NCBI RefSeq assembly: GCF_003202435.1
Contig: NZ_QJHK01000003.1
Coordinates: 302,894 to 366,893 of the forward strand
Length of the DNA stretch: 64,000 nucleotides
Direction of reading: 5' to 3'
Source of the DNA: Flavobacterium cheongpyeongense
Lineage (GTDB): Bacteria > Bacteroidota > Bacteroidia > Flavobacteriales > Flavobacteriaceae
In this document: positions 17,630-26,204 of the stretch, piece by piece
Layout of the letters: each line of letters opens with the position of its first letter
Position numbering within the stretch: the first letter of the stretch is position 1
Notes under the pieces: generated by a model
Database searches by the model: none
What the model was told of the DNA's origin: nothing
The model's input: only the letters and a program-made list of their open reading frames with translations
Made by a program: the position numbers and the translations under genes

Positions 17630-17983
17630 TTATTTAGTTTCAGCTTCCTCTAAAGCTTCCCAAAATTCGTAAGCTCTTCTTAAATGCGGAATGACAATTG
17701 TTCCTCCAACCAAAGTTGCGATTCCCATAGCTTCCATCATTTCTTCCTTAGTAACGCCCTCTTTATGGCTTGTTTCCAAATGATATTTTACGCAGTCATC
17801 ACAGCGTAAAACTGCAGAGGCTACTAAGCCCAGAAGTTCTTTTGTTTTGATATCCAAAGCTCCTGGTGCATAGGCATTAGTGTCAAGATTAAAAATTCGC
17901 TTTACAATTTTATTGTTATCGGCAAGTAATTTTTCGTTCATTTTAGAACGATAGTCGTTAAATTCTTGAATAATATCAGACAT
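17630..17983 (-). CDS. Carboxymuconolactone decarboxylase/AhpD-like protein
   Basis: A protein of about 117 residues counted from ATG 17983 (MSDIIQEFNDYRSKM); the open frame reaches 18010. The redox motif C-x-x-C is seen in VLRCDDCVKYHLETS, the AhpD-like signature with the downstream His of the family. TKEEMMEAMGIATLVGG completes the domain. Such proteins form helical oligomers with peroxidase-linked thiol activity or related roles. The chosen start overlaps the tatC stop by 8 nt, so it is translated within the kdsD-tatC unit. The substrate is unknown. Confidence 0.85.
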   Translation of the reverse strand: MSDIIQEFNDYRSKMNEKLLADNNKIVKRIFNLDTNAYAPGALDIKTKELLGLVASAVLRCDDCVKYHLETSHKEGVTKEEMMEAMGIATLVGGTIVIPHLRRAYEFWEALEEAETK

Positions 17984-18791
17984 TTTCTTTGTTTTTATTA
18001 TTATAAACAATTTTGGATATAAGAATACTAATTTCGTATATAATTAACATTGGTATCGCTACAATTGTTTGACTTACAACATCTGGGGGAGTAACGATTG
18101 CAGCTACAATAAGAATGATAACTACAGCATATTTCCAGTATTTTCTTAAAAAATCAGGTGTTACCAAGCCTAATTTGGTTAAAAAGTAGATAATGATTGG
18201 TAACTCAAAAAATAATCCACTGGCAAGAATACTTGTTTTTACCATCCCCATGTAAGAAGATAAAGTAAATTGGTTTTGAACAAGATCACTCACAGAAAAT
18301 GTTGCAACAAAATTTACCGACATCGGAATTACAACATAATAACCAAATATAACACCTAAGAAAAAAAGTAATGAAGAGGCAAAAATAAACAACTTTGCAT
18401 TTTTTCTTTCTTTCTCATATAAAGCAGGACTGATGAACTTCCATATCTCCCATAATATATAAGGGAAACCCAGAATAAATCCGCATAAAATACACATCCA
18501 TACAAATATGTTAACCTGACCTTCCATTTCAGTATTTTGAATGATGAAATTCATTTCAGTAATACAAATACTGTCAGCAAATCCTAATTGATGTGATAAG
18601 TCGCAAAACCATTGATAGGTAAAAAATGAAGGTCTTGTAGGGCCTAATAATATAACATCGAACAGATAATCGCTAATAAAGTAGGTGAAAAAAGCCATTA
18701 CAAGTATGGCAATTGTACTTCTTACCAATAACCATCTTAATTCTTCAAGATGATCTAAAAAAGACATTTCGTTAAGATTTTTCTTTGCCAT
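17976..18791 (-). CDS. tatC: Sec-independent protein translocase TatC
   Basis: A 271-residue inner-membrane protein with six predicted helices. MSFLDHLEELRWLLVRS is the invariant TatC N-terminus with the Glu residues that read twin-arginine signals. FILGFPYILWEIWKFISPAL and YEKERKNAK are also characteristic. It is the core receptor for export of folded proteins with Tat signals; tatA is not in the window. Its start overlaps the kdsD stop by one base, and the AhpD-like gene overlaps its end. Confidence 0.96.
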   Translation of the reverse strand: MAKKNLNEMSFLDHLEELRWLLVRSTIAILVMAFFTYFISDYLFDVILLGPTRPSFFTYQWFCDLSHQLGFADSICITEMNFIIQNTEMEGQVNIFVWMCILCGFILGFPYILWEIWKFISPALYEKERKNAKLFIFASSLLFFLGVIFGYYVVIPMSVNFVATFSVSDLVQNQFTLSSYMGMVKTSILASGLFFELPIIIYFLTKLGLVTPDFLRKYWKYAVVIILIVAAIVTPPDVVSQTIVAIPMLIIYEISILISKIVYNNKNKENV

Positions 18792-19756
18792 TATACAATC
18801 CCTTCTTTTAATATATCATGTAAATGCAATACACCTTTGTATTGCCCATCGTCAGAAACAATCAATTGTGTTATCGAAAAATCTTCTAAAATATTCAGGG
18901 CATCTACGGCCATGGCGTTTGAAGAAACTAATTTTGGGTTTTTACTCATAATATCTTTGGCTGTTAAATCTGCTATTGAATCTCGGTCGTTTAGCATTCT
19001 TCTTATATCTCCGTCAGTAATAATTCCTATTATTTTGTCATTTTCGATAACAGCAGTTACACCAAGTCTTTTTTCGGAGATTTCAAAAATTACTTTTTTG
19101 ACAGATGTGTCCGGCGAAACCATCGGCTTTAAAGAATTCTCAATCATGTCTTTTACGCGGAGTAATAATTTTTTTCCTAAAGCTCCTCCAGGATGATAAA
19201 CCGCAAAATCTTCGGGTTTAAAATCACGCATTTCCATAAGACAGACAGCAAGAGCGTCACCCATGACAAGCTGTGCTGTTGTACTGTTTGTAGGAGCCAG
19301 ATTTATAGGGCAGGCTTCCATCTCAACAGTGGTGTTTAAAACATAATCAGAACCTTTTGCTAAAAACGAAGTTATATTTCCAGTCATTCCAATCAAAATA
19401 TTTCCAAAACGTTTTAGTAAAGGGACTAAGGCTTTGATTTCAGGACTGTTACCGCTTTTTGAAATACAAATGATAATATCGTCGTTTTGAATCATTCCTA
19501 AATCGCCATGAATCGCTTCAGATGCATGAAGAAACATCGAAGGCGTTCCGGTTGAATTGAATGTGGCAACCATTTTTTGTGCAATGATGGCACTTTTTCC
19601 AATGCCTGTAACAATTAATCGGCCTTTTGTTTCGTAAATACGTTGGGTTGCCTCGTAAAAATTTTCATCAAGAAAATCAATTAGCTTTGTAATTGCTTCG
19701 CTTTCAGAGAGTATTGTTTTTTTTGCGATAGCTAAAATATTTTCTTTTGTAACCAA
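18791..19756 (-). CDS. kdsD: Arabinose-5-phosphate isomerase (KpsF/GutQ family)
   Basis: A 321-residue protein with an N-terminal SIS sugar-isomerase domain (about residues 35-165: VTGIGKSAIIAQKMVATFNS, TPSMFLHASEAIHGDLGMI, CISKSGNSPEI) and two C-terminal CBS domains (IGIITDGDIRRML, YKGVLHLHDIL). It converts ribulose-5-phosphate to arabinose-5-phosphate, the first step of Kdo synthesis for LPS. The start is a TTG codon at 19756; no ATG lies suitably upstream. It heads the kdsD-tatC-AhpD unit, and a TAAATTTG -7 element is present on this strand at 19809-19816. Confidence 0.93.
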   Translation of the reverse strand: MVTKENILAIAKKTILSESEAITKLIDFLDENFYEATQRIYETKGRLIVTGIGKSAIIAQKMVATFNSTGTPSMFLHASEAIHGDLGMIQNDDIIICISKSGNSPEIKALVPLLKRFGNILIGMTGNITSFLAKGSDYVLNTTVEMEACPINLAPTNSTTAQLVMGDALAVCLMEMRDFKPEDFAVYHPGGALGKKLLLRVKDMIENSLKPMVSPDTSVKKVIFEISEKRLGVTAVIENDKIIGIITDGDIRRMLNDRDSIADLTAKDIMSKNPKLVSSNAMAVDALNILEDFSITQLIVSDDGQYKGVLHLHDILKEGIV

Positions 19757-19841
19757 AACAGGAAAGTTAAAATTTGTGAATGTGAAAGAAATTTGTATCT
19801 TTATAATGCAAATTTATACAAAAATACCATTAATATAAAGA

Positions 19842-22034
19842 ATGAATTCAAACGAAATTGAAATACATAAAGAATTAAAGAAGTATTTCGGCTTTAGCCA
19901 ATTTAAGGGTTTGCAGGAACAAGTCATTACAAGTATTTTAAATAAAAAAAATACTTTTGTAATTATGCCAACCGGAGGTGGTAAATCTCTTTGTTATCAA
20001 CTGCCTGCTTTAATTCAGGACGGAACAGCTATCGTTGTTTCTCCTCTAATTGCATTAATGAAAAATCAGGTTGATGCCATTCGAAGTCTTTCTTCGGAAA
20101 ATGGGATCGCTCATGTGCTGAATTCATCTTTAACAAAAACAGAAATTGCTCAGGTAAAAAAAGATATTACCTCTGGTATGACCAAGCTTTTATATGTTGC
20201 TCCGGAGTCCCTGACAAAAGAAGAATATGTAGCTTTTTTACAAAGTGTGCCTATTTCATTTGTAGCAATTGATGAAGCACATTGTATTTCAGAATGGGGT
20301 CATGATTTCAGACCTGAATATCGAAATCTGAAAAATATCATTAAGCAATTAGGAAAAGTTCCAATTATAGGGCTTACTGCTACTGCAACTCCAAAAGTTC
20401 AGGAAGATATTTTGAAAAACCTGGATATGTCCGATGCGAATACCTTTAAAGCATCATTTAACAGACCAAACTTATACTACGAAGTTCGTACTAAAACTAA
20501 AAATATCGAATCAGATATTATTCGGTTTATTAAACAACATAAAGGGAAATCCGGAATTATTTACTGCCTAAGCCGTAAAAAAGTAGAATCGATTGCCGAA
20601 GTTTTACAGGTAAACGGAATCAGCGCTGTTCCGTATCACGCAGGTTTAGATGCTAAAACCCGTGCCAAACATCAGGACATGTTTTTGATGGAAGATGTTG
20701 ATGTGGTAGTCGCTACAATCGCATTTGGAATGGGAATCGATAAACCGGATGTTCGTTTTGTAATTCATCATGATATTCCAAAATCTCTCGAAAGTTATTA
20801 TCAGGAAACAGGTCGTGCCGGACGTGATGGAGGAGAAGGACATTGTTTAGCTTACTACTCTTATAAAGATGTAGAAAAGCTAGAGAAATTTATGTCTGGT
20901 AAACCGGTAGCCGAACAGGAAATAGGTTTTGCTTTATTACAGGAAGTTGTGGCTTACGCCGAAACATCAATGTCAAGAAGAAAGTTTCTTTTGCACTATT
21001 TTGGTGAAGAATTTCCGGATGACGGTGATGGAGCTGATATGGATGATAATGTTCGTAATCCTAAAAATAAAATTGAAGCAAAAGATCAGGTTGTTAAATT
21101 GTTAGAAATTGTTCGTGACACCAAGCATATTTACAAATCAAAAGAAATTGTTTTTACATTAATAGGGCGTATTAATGCTGTTATAAAAGCACACAGGACA
21201 GATGCTCAGTCTTATTTTGGATCCGGATCTGATCATGATGAAAAGTATTGGATGGCATTGCTGAGACAAGTACTTGTAACAGGTTATTTATCGAAAGATA
21301 TTGAAACATACGGTGTGGTGAAAATTACTCAGGAAGGTTTGGGTTTTATTGAAAAACCGGTTTCGTTTATGATGTCTGAAGATCATGAATATAACGAATC
21401 TGAAGATGATGCTATTGTTACCGCAGCAAAATCATCCGGAACTGCAGATGAAGTTTTAATGGGAATGTTACGTGAATTGCGTAAAAAAGTAGCCAAAAAA
21501 CTTGGAGTTCCTCCTTTTGTAGTTTTTCAGGATCCATCTCTTGAGGATATGGCTTTAAAATACCCGATTACCTTAACCGAATTGTACAATATTCACGGAG
21601 TTGGTGAAGGGAAAGCTAAAAAATATGGTAACGATTTTATTGCTTTAATAAGTCGCTATGTAGAGGATAATGACGTTATTCGTCCGGATGATTTAGTAGT
21701 GAAATCTACCGGAGTCAATTCAGCCAATAAATTATATATCATTCAGAATATAGATCGAAAATTACCATTAAGTGATATTGCTTCTGCCAAAGGGCTTTCT
21801 ATGGATGCCCTGATTAAAGAAATGGAAATGATTGTGTATGCAGGAACTAAATTAAATATCAAATATTGGGTTGATGATATGCTTGATGATGATCAGCAGG
21901 AAGAAATTCACGATTATTTCATGGAATCAGAATCTGATAAAATCGAAGATGCACTTAAGGAATTCGATGGTGAATATGATATTGATGAATTACGACTGAT
22001 GCGTATTAAATTTATTAGTGAAGTAGCGAATTAA
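19842..22034 (+). CDS. recQ: ATP-dependent DNA helicase RecQ
   Basis: A 730-residue helicase. Domain order: N-terminal helicase lobe with FGFSQFKGLQEQVITSIL, Walker A MPTGGGKSLCYQLP and the DEAH box AIDEAHCISEWGHDFRPEY; second lobe with YCLSRKKVE, ATIAFGMGIDKPDVR and QETGRAGRDG; RQC region; and an HRDC domain at about residues 545-625 (LGVPPFVVFQDPSLEDMA). A further C-terminal tail of about 100 residues is acidic and typical of Bacteroidota RecQ. It unwinds DNA 3'-5' in recombination and fork repair. It is divergent from kdsD with an 85-nt shared upstream region. Confidence 0.97.
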   Translation: MNSNEIEIHKELKKYFGFSQFKGLQEQVITSILNKKNTFVIMPTGGGKSLCYQLPALIQDGTAIVVSPLIALMKNQVDAIRSLSSENGIAHVLNSSLTKTEIAQVKKDITSGMTKLLYVAPESLTKEEYVAFLQSVPISFVAIDEAHCISEWGHDFRPEYRNLKNIIKQLGKVPIIGLTATATPKVQEDILKNLDMSDANTFKASFNRPNLYYEVRTKTKNIESDIIRFIKQHKGKSGIIYCLSRKKVESIAEVLQVNGISAVPYHAGLDAKTRAKHQDMFLMEDVDVVVATIAFGMGIDKPDVRFVIHHDIPKSLESYYQETGRAGRDGGEGHCLAYYSYKDVEKLEKFMSGKPVAEQEIGFALLQEVVAYAETSMSRRKFLLHYFGEEFPDDGDGADMDDNVRNPKNKIEAKDQVVKLLEIVRDTKHIYKSKEIVFTLIGRINAVIKAHRTDAQSYFGSGSDHDEKYWMALLRQVLVTGYLSKDIETYGVVKITQEGLGFIEKPVSFMMSEDHEYNESEDDAIVTAAKSSGTADEVLMGMLRELRKKVAKKLGVPPFVVFQDPSLEDMALKYPITLTELYNIHGVGEGKAKKYGNDFIALISRYVEDNDVIRPDDLVVKSTGVNSANKLYIIQNIDRKLPLSDIASAKGLSMDALIKEMEMIVYAGTKLNIKYWVDDMLDDDQQEEIHDYFMESESDKIEDALKEFDGEYDIDELRLMRIKFISEVAN

Positions 22035-22045
22035 AAAAGCTTACA

Positions 22046-22094
22046 GTCTCAGTTTCTAGTTTACAGTTTTTTACTGAGACTGAAAACTGAGACT
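22046..22094. terminator. Inverted repeat between convergent recQ and the small conserved gene
   Basis: AGTCTCAGTTT (22046-22056) pairs perfectly with AAACTGAGACT (22084-22094), with another CTGAGACTG word inside the loop. It lies between converging genes and probably acts as a bidirectional end signal. Related TCTCAG and TTTCAAAG words recur at 22355-22385. Confidence 0.45.
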
Positions 22095-22097
22095 AAA

Positions 22098-22340
22098 TTA
22101 TTCCTCACTATACACTTCCCCACGATGTGGTTTCAAGGCGTCTCTTACGACAATCATGTTTTCATCGGTAACAACCATAAAAGCGGTTGCGTGTATGTCG
22201 TTTATGATTTTAAAACCCGTTATATTTAAGGGAAGTTTTTCGATTGCGATATATTCTTTCAAATGAATTTCATGATGTTCCGCAGTTTTAGCAGAAGCAG
22301 GACCACGAAAATCCCAAATTAGTTTTATTTTTCTGGACAT
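22098..22340 (-). CDS. Small conserved protein of unknown function
   Basis: An 80-residue soluble protein with no signal peptide or membrane segment. Notable residues are IWDFRGPASAKTAEHHEIHL, with three His close together, and VVTDENMIVVRDALKPHRGE near the C-terminus. Codon use matches its neighbours, it starts with ATG, and it occupies nearly the whole gap between recQ and the FAD gene, so I believe it is real. I recognise no family or function. The His cluster could bind metal, but that is only a thought. Confidence 0.7.
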   Translation of the reverse strand: MSRKIKLIWDFRGPASAKTAEHHEIHLKEYIAIEKLPLNITGFKIINDIHATAFMVVTDENMIVVRDALKPHRGEVYSEE

Positions 22341-22396
22341 TATTATAGATGTAAAGTTTCAAAGATACAAAGGTACAAAGTCTCAGTGCAAAATGT

Positions 22397-22404
22397 TATT
22401 TTTG
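22397..22404 (+). promoter_or_regulatory. -7 element (TATTTTTG) upstream of the FAD gene
   Basis: TATTTTTG fits TAnnTTTG 46 nt upstream of the FAD-protein start. No TTG lies at the expected -33 distance, so only half of the promoter consensus is present. Confidence 0.35.
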
Positions 22405-22450
22405 CATATTCTTTTCATAAATAGAAAAGCTAATTGATAAATAAGATACA

Positions 22451-24037
22451 ATGCCAAGAGAACTTTTACTTCAGGTGACGCCGGAAATAGCTGCAAACGA
22501 ATTGTTGCTAAAAGACTATCTATCTAAACAAATTAAAGTTTCTCCCAAAGAAATTCAGCATGTTTCGATTCTGAAACGTTCTATTGATGCACGACAAAAA
22601 GCTGTCAAAATTAACCTTAAAGTAACTATCTATTTAAAAGGAGAAGCTTTTCAGGAAACCAAAATAGAATTACCAATATATAAAGACGTTTCAAAAGCGC
22701 AGGAAGTAATTGTAGTGGGTGCTGGTCCGGCAGGGCTTTTTGCAGCATTGCAATTAGTTGAATTAGGTCTAAAGCCAATTGTAATAGAGCGTGGAAAAGA
22801 TGTTCGCGGACGCCGGCGCGACTTAAAAGCAATAAATCGGGAACATATCGTAAACGAGGATTCTAATTATTGTTTTGGAGAAGGCGGTGCAGGAACATAT
22901 TCTGATGGAAAGCTATATACACGTTCTAAAAAACGTGGCGATGTAACCAGAATTTTAGAACTTTTGGTGGCATTTGGCGCTTCTGGAGATATTTTGGTAG
23001 AAGCACATCCGCATATTGGAACTAATAAATTGCCTAAAATAATCGAAGACATTCGTAATAAAATTATCGAATTTGGCGGTCAGGTTTTGTTTGATACCCG
23101 GGTTACGGATATTTTGGTGAAAAATAATGAAGTAGAAGGGGTCGTAACTCAAAGCGGAGACAGGATTCTTGCCAATAAATTGATTTTGGCAACCGGTCAT
23201 TCAGCCCGGGATATTTTTGAATTATTAGACAGAAAGAAAATTTTTATCGAAGCCAAGCCTTTTGCTTTAGGTGTTCGTGCAGAACACTCACAAGAATTGA
23301 TAGACAGCATTCAGTATAGCTGTGATTATCGTGGCGAACATTTGCCACCTGCACCCTATTCTATAGTGAAACAAGTTAACGGACGCGGAATGTATTCGTT
23401 TTGTATGTGTCCGGGAGGAGTAATTGCACCTTGCGCAACGAGTCCGGGTGAAGTGGTTACAAATGGCTGGTCACCATCAAAACGTGATCAGGCAACTGCA
23501 AATTCCGGAATTGTAATCGAATTGAAACTGGAAGATTTTAAACCTTTTGCAAAATTTGGCGCCTTGGCCGGAATGGAGTTTCAAAAAAGCATAGAACAAA
23601 AAGCTTGGTACCTGGCTGGACACTCGAGCGTTAGCGAACAGGTGAAGCAAACTCAAAAAGTCCCTGCACAGAGAATGGTTGATTTTACCCAAAATAAAGT
23701 CTCTGCAGCTATTCCAAAAACCTCTTATGTGCCCGGAACGACTTCAGTTGAACTGGGGCAGGTTTTCCCGGGATTTTTGTCACAGATATTACGCGAAGGA
23801 TTTAAAGAGTTCGGTAAATCAATGCGTGGATATTTAACGAATGAAGCGATTTTGCATGCGCCGGAAAGCCGGACTTCATCACCAGTTCGTATTCCGAGAG
23901 ATCCTTTGACTTTAGAACATTTGCAGATCAAAGGCTTGTATCCTTGCGGAGAGGGAGCCGGATATGCTGGAGGGATTATTTCTGCAGCAATTGATGGTGA
24001 AAAATGTGCATTGATGATTGCCGGGTCTTTGAAGTAA
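22451..24037 (+). CDS. FAD-dependent NAD(P)-binding oxidoreductase-like protein
   Basis: A 528-residue cytoplasmic flavoprotein. An N-terminal domain of about 80 residues precedes a dinucleotide-binding fold with VIVVGAGPAGLFAALQLVEL and the acidic end VIERG. GEGGAGTYSDGKLYTR follows, and the C-terminus has GLYPCGEGAGYAGGI, the second FAD-binding motif of the family. This family is widespread and annotated as FAD-dependent protein or BaiN-like; its substrate is not established. It stands alone between the small conserved gene and a 600-nt intergenic region, so context adds nothing. Confidence 0.85.
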   Translation: MPRELLLQVTPEIAANELLLKDYLSKQIKVSPKEIQHVSILKRSIDARQKAVKINLKVTIYLKGEAFQETKIELPIYKDVSKAQEVIVVGAGPAGLFAALQLVELGLKPIVIERGKDVRGRRRDLKAINREHIVNEDSNYCFGEGGAGTYSDGKLYTRSKKRGDVTRILELLVAFGASGDILVEAHPHIGTNKLPKIIEDIRNKIIEFGGQVLFDTRVTDILVKNNEVEGVVTQSGDRILANKLILATGHSARDIFELLDRKKIFIEAKPFALGVRAEHSQELIDSIQYSCDYRGEHLPPAPYSIVKQVNGRGMYSFCMCPGGVIAPCATSPGEVVTNGWSPSKRDQATANSGIVIELKLEDFKPFAKFGALAGMEFQKSIEQKAWYLAGHSSVSEQVKQTQKVPAQRMVDFTQNKVSAAIPKTSYVPGTTSVELGQVFPGFLSQILREGFKEFGKSMRGYLTNEAILHAPESRTSSPVRIPRDPLTLEHLQIKGLYPCGEGAGYAGGIISAAIDGEKCALMIAGSLK

Positions 24038-24652
24038 TTTATTTTTGTTTTATTTCCCGGGATCATTAAATCACGAAAAAAGCCATAGCTAAATTAAAAA
24101 AAGAACTGGTTTCAAAAATTCGCATGAAGTTTTAAATGAGATTTATAAAAAACAGTAATATCTGGCCAATTTCCGGGTAAAATATGTTTAAACGTTTAGG
24201 ATATGATTTTGTTTTTATTCACTCGAAAGTGAGTAAATGAAAATGTATTTTAAACAAATCTAAAAAGAGGATATTTTTTTGTACGAAATCACCTTGTAAT
24301 TATAAGCTTTATTAAAGAAAACAGGTTTTTTTTCTAAAATTGCAGAATTCTCATTTCTAAAATATTCAATGATTCAGTAATTATTTCTGGTTTTTATTAG
24401 TTTTGTGTATTTAGGTTTGTTTTTGATTGTAAATTCTCATTTTAATGCCTGTTTTTTAAATAAATAAAAAAAAATATGCAAAAAAAATATAATGAATTTA
24501 AAAAAAAAGATATATTTTTATGCAATCGATTACAAATAGATATTTTGATTAATTATTTATTGGTTATTTTTTTTAAAAAACCTATCTTTAATTTTTGTTT
24601 TCCATTTTCCTTTTGAAATCAGAACATTATCTAATCCAAAAACAGCGAAAAA
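24038..24652. other. Long intergenic region with regulatory features upstream of the lyase gene
   Basis: This 615-nt region is very A+T-rich and has no credible ORF. A short frame at about 24070-24139 (ending IRMKF) has no recognisable homology. It holds a hairpin-like TTCACTC...GAGTAA at about 24219-24236, the LacI-type palindrome at 24521-24534 and a weak promoter (TTG 24560-24562, N20, TATCTTTA 24583-24590). I see nothing else in it. Confidence 0.5.
24521..24534. promoter_or_regulatory. LacI-family operator-like palindrome upstream of the lyase gene
   Basis: TGCAATCGATTACA has two half-sites, TGCAATC and (reverse) TGTAATC, around a central CG, like the TGnAAnCGnTTnCA pattern bound by LacI-type regulators. 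It lies about 119 nt before the PL7-like start and 26 nt upstream of a weak TTG-N20-TATCTTTA promoter. No LacI-family gene is in the window. Confidence 0.5.
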
Positions 24653-25462
24653 ATGAAAAAAATTAGAACCTACCTTTTATTATTACTGACAAGTACTTCT
24701 TTTCTAATTCATGCACAAAAAGCACCAAAGATTGATTTAAACCTATGGAAGTTAACAATACCTGAGGGTTCGGTTACTACATACAAAGCACCAAAAATTT
24801 TGGATTATGCTGAAAATAAGGAGATTCAGAAATTTATGTTTAATGACTATAACGACAGGTCTTTAGTGTTTTATGTATATCCGTCTATAAAGTCTAAAAG
24901 ATCTTTTAATAAAACAGATTTAAAAGAACAAAACTCTTTTGGCGGTGATGCAAGTTGGTCTTTTAAACAAGGAGCTAAATTAAAGGCATCATTAAAAATG
25001 GGGGAAATTTATAAAAAGAATGATCAGTATCCACGGATTATATTTGCTCAGATAGGGGGAAGATTAAAAGAAGAACAGGTTAACCAGATAGGTGCAAGAG
25101 ATAAAAGTGCTCCATCCATATTAAAAGTTTATTGGGACAATGGCTATGTGAAATTAAGATCAAAAAGACTTGCTGATCCTTCCATTACCGGAGTAGATGT
25201 GCTAAAAGAGGATTCATGGATCGATGACGACGGCTATACTTTTAAAAATAAGGTAGATTTTGATAAATTTAATTTTCAAATTGAAATTAGTGACGGAAAG
25301 ATGGAAGTTAGTGTGAATGGTGAAAAAAAGGTATATTCAGGAGGTGATTATAAGTTATGGAATTCATTTGATAATTATTTCACAGTAGGATGTAATCTTC
25401 AGGGTGATGAAATTGGAGCTTATGCAAATGTGAAGTTCTACTCTTTAGATGTTACTCACTAA
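24653..25462 (+). CDS. Divergent polysaccharide lyase family 7 (alginate-lyase-like) protein
   Basis: A 269-residue secreted protein with signal peptide TYLLLLLTSTSFLIHAQ. IDLNLWKLTIPEG, KILDYAENKEIQKFMFNDYN and LVFYVYP match the start of PL7 alginate lyases. The three catalytic blocks are recognisable but altered: the usual RSELRE reads KTDLKE; the Gln-Ile-His block reads AQIGG; and YFKAGxYxQ reads YFTVGCNLQ. The general Arg, His and second Tyr are thus Lys, Gly and Asn. The fold is probably a PL7 jelly-roll, but classical alginate lyase activity is doubtful; it may bind a glycan or cut another one. It stands alone with its own terminator and a LacI-like operator upstream. Confidence 0.72.
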   Translation: MKKIRTYLLLLLTSTSFLIHAQKAPKIDLNLWKLTIPEGSVTTYKAPKILDYAENKEIQKFMFNDYNDRSLVFYVYPSIKSKRSFNKTDLKEQNSFGGDASWSFKQGAKLKASLKMGEIYKKNDQYPRIIFAQIGGRLKEEQVNQIGARDKSAPSILKVYWDNGYVKLRSKRLADPSITGVDVLKEDSWIDDDGYTFKNKVDFDKFNFQIEISDGKMEVSVNGEKKVYSGGDYKLWNSFDNYFTVGCNLQGDEIGAYANVKFYSLDVTH

Positions 25463-25486
25463 AAACCTCCTTTTTTATAAAAACAT

Positions 25487-25525
25487 AAAAAGTCTGTGTC
25501 GTTTATTTGATACAGACTTTTTTTT
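25487..25525 (+). terminator. Rho-independent terminator of the lyase gene
   Basis: AAAAAGTCTGT...ACAGACTTTTT forms a strong hairpin with a run of T residues, 24 nt after the lyase stop. Confidence 0.8.
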
Positions 25526-25576
25526 GATAGTATTAAAAAGAAATGAATTCAGTTACAGTAGATTTCTAATTTGGGT

Positions 25577-26197
25577 TTAAGGTTTCTTTTTTAATTTATT
25601 TTTAAAAACTTTTTCAAATTTTTCTATTTTCGGTTGAATAACCATTTTGCAATACGGTTGGTTTTTGTTGTTTGCAAAATAATTCTGATGATAATTTTCA
25701 GCTTTATAAAATTTTGTAAAAGGCGCTACTTTTGTCACAATAGGGCTGTCATAAACTTTTGCTTTATCAAGCTCTGCAATAATATTTTGGGCTGCTTTTC
25801 TCTGTTCTTCATTTATATAAAAAATTACAGAACGATATTGGGTACCAATATCAGCACCTTGTCTGTTTAAAGTTGTAGGGTCATGTACCGTAAAGAAAAC
25901 CTTGAAAATTTCATTAATGTCAGTTGTATTTTTATCGTAAGTAATTTGTACCACTTCGGCATGGCCTGTGGTTCCTGTACATACTTCATCATAAGTTGGG
26001 TTAACGGTTTTTCCTCCGGAAAAACCTGAAACTACAGATTTTATTCCGTCTAAATTTTCATATACAGCCTCAACACACCAATAGCAGCCTCCACCAAGCG
26101 TAATGGTTTCCAGATTTGTTGTTCTCTTTGTTTTATGTTCTTGGGAAAAAACACTAATTGATAATGCGATAAAAAAGATTAAAATTGTATTTTTCAT
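25577..26197 (-). CDS. msrA: Peptide-methionine (S)-S-oxide reductase
   Basis: A 206-residue MsrA with signal peptide ILIFFIALSISVFSQ, so it acts in the periplasm or outside. The catalytic motif is TLGGGCYWCVEAVYENLDG (GCYWC instead of the more frequent GCFWC). TGHAEVVQITYD and DIGTQYRSVIFY follow, and the C-terminal FTKFYKAENYHQNYF is typical. It reduces the S-epimer of methionine sulfoxide in damaged proteins. It lies 7 nt downstream of msrB in one operon, so both epimers are handled. Confidence 0.95.
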   Translation of the reverse strand: MKNTILIFFIALSISVFSQEHKTKRTTNLETITLGGGCYWCVEAVYENLDGIKSVVSGFSGGKTVNPTYDEVCTGTTGHAEVVQITYDKNTTDINEIFKVFFTVHDPTTLNRQGADIGTQYRSVIFYINEEQRKAAQNIIAELDKAKVYDSPIVTKVAPFTKFYKAENYHQNYFANNKNQPYCKMVIQPKIEKFEKVFKNKLKKKP

Positions 26198-26204
26198 GAG
26201 TTAA

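Noticed and set aside
18837..19196. 119-codon plus-strand frame opposite kdsD
   Set aside because: Wholly antisense to the CBS domains of kdsD; long only because of codon bias.
24070..24139. Short frame in the long intergenic region (ending IRMKF) considered as a gene remnant
   Set aside because: Fewer than 25 codons, Lys-rich as expected from A-rich DNA, and no recognisable motif.
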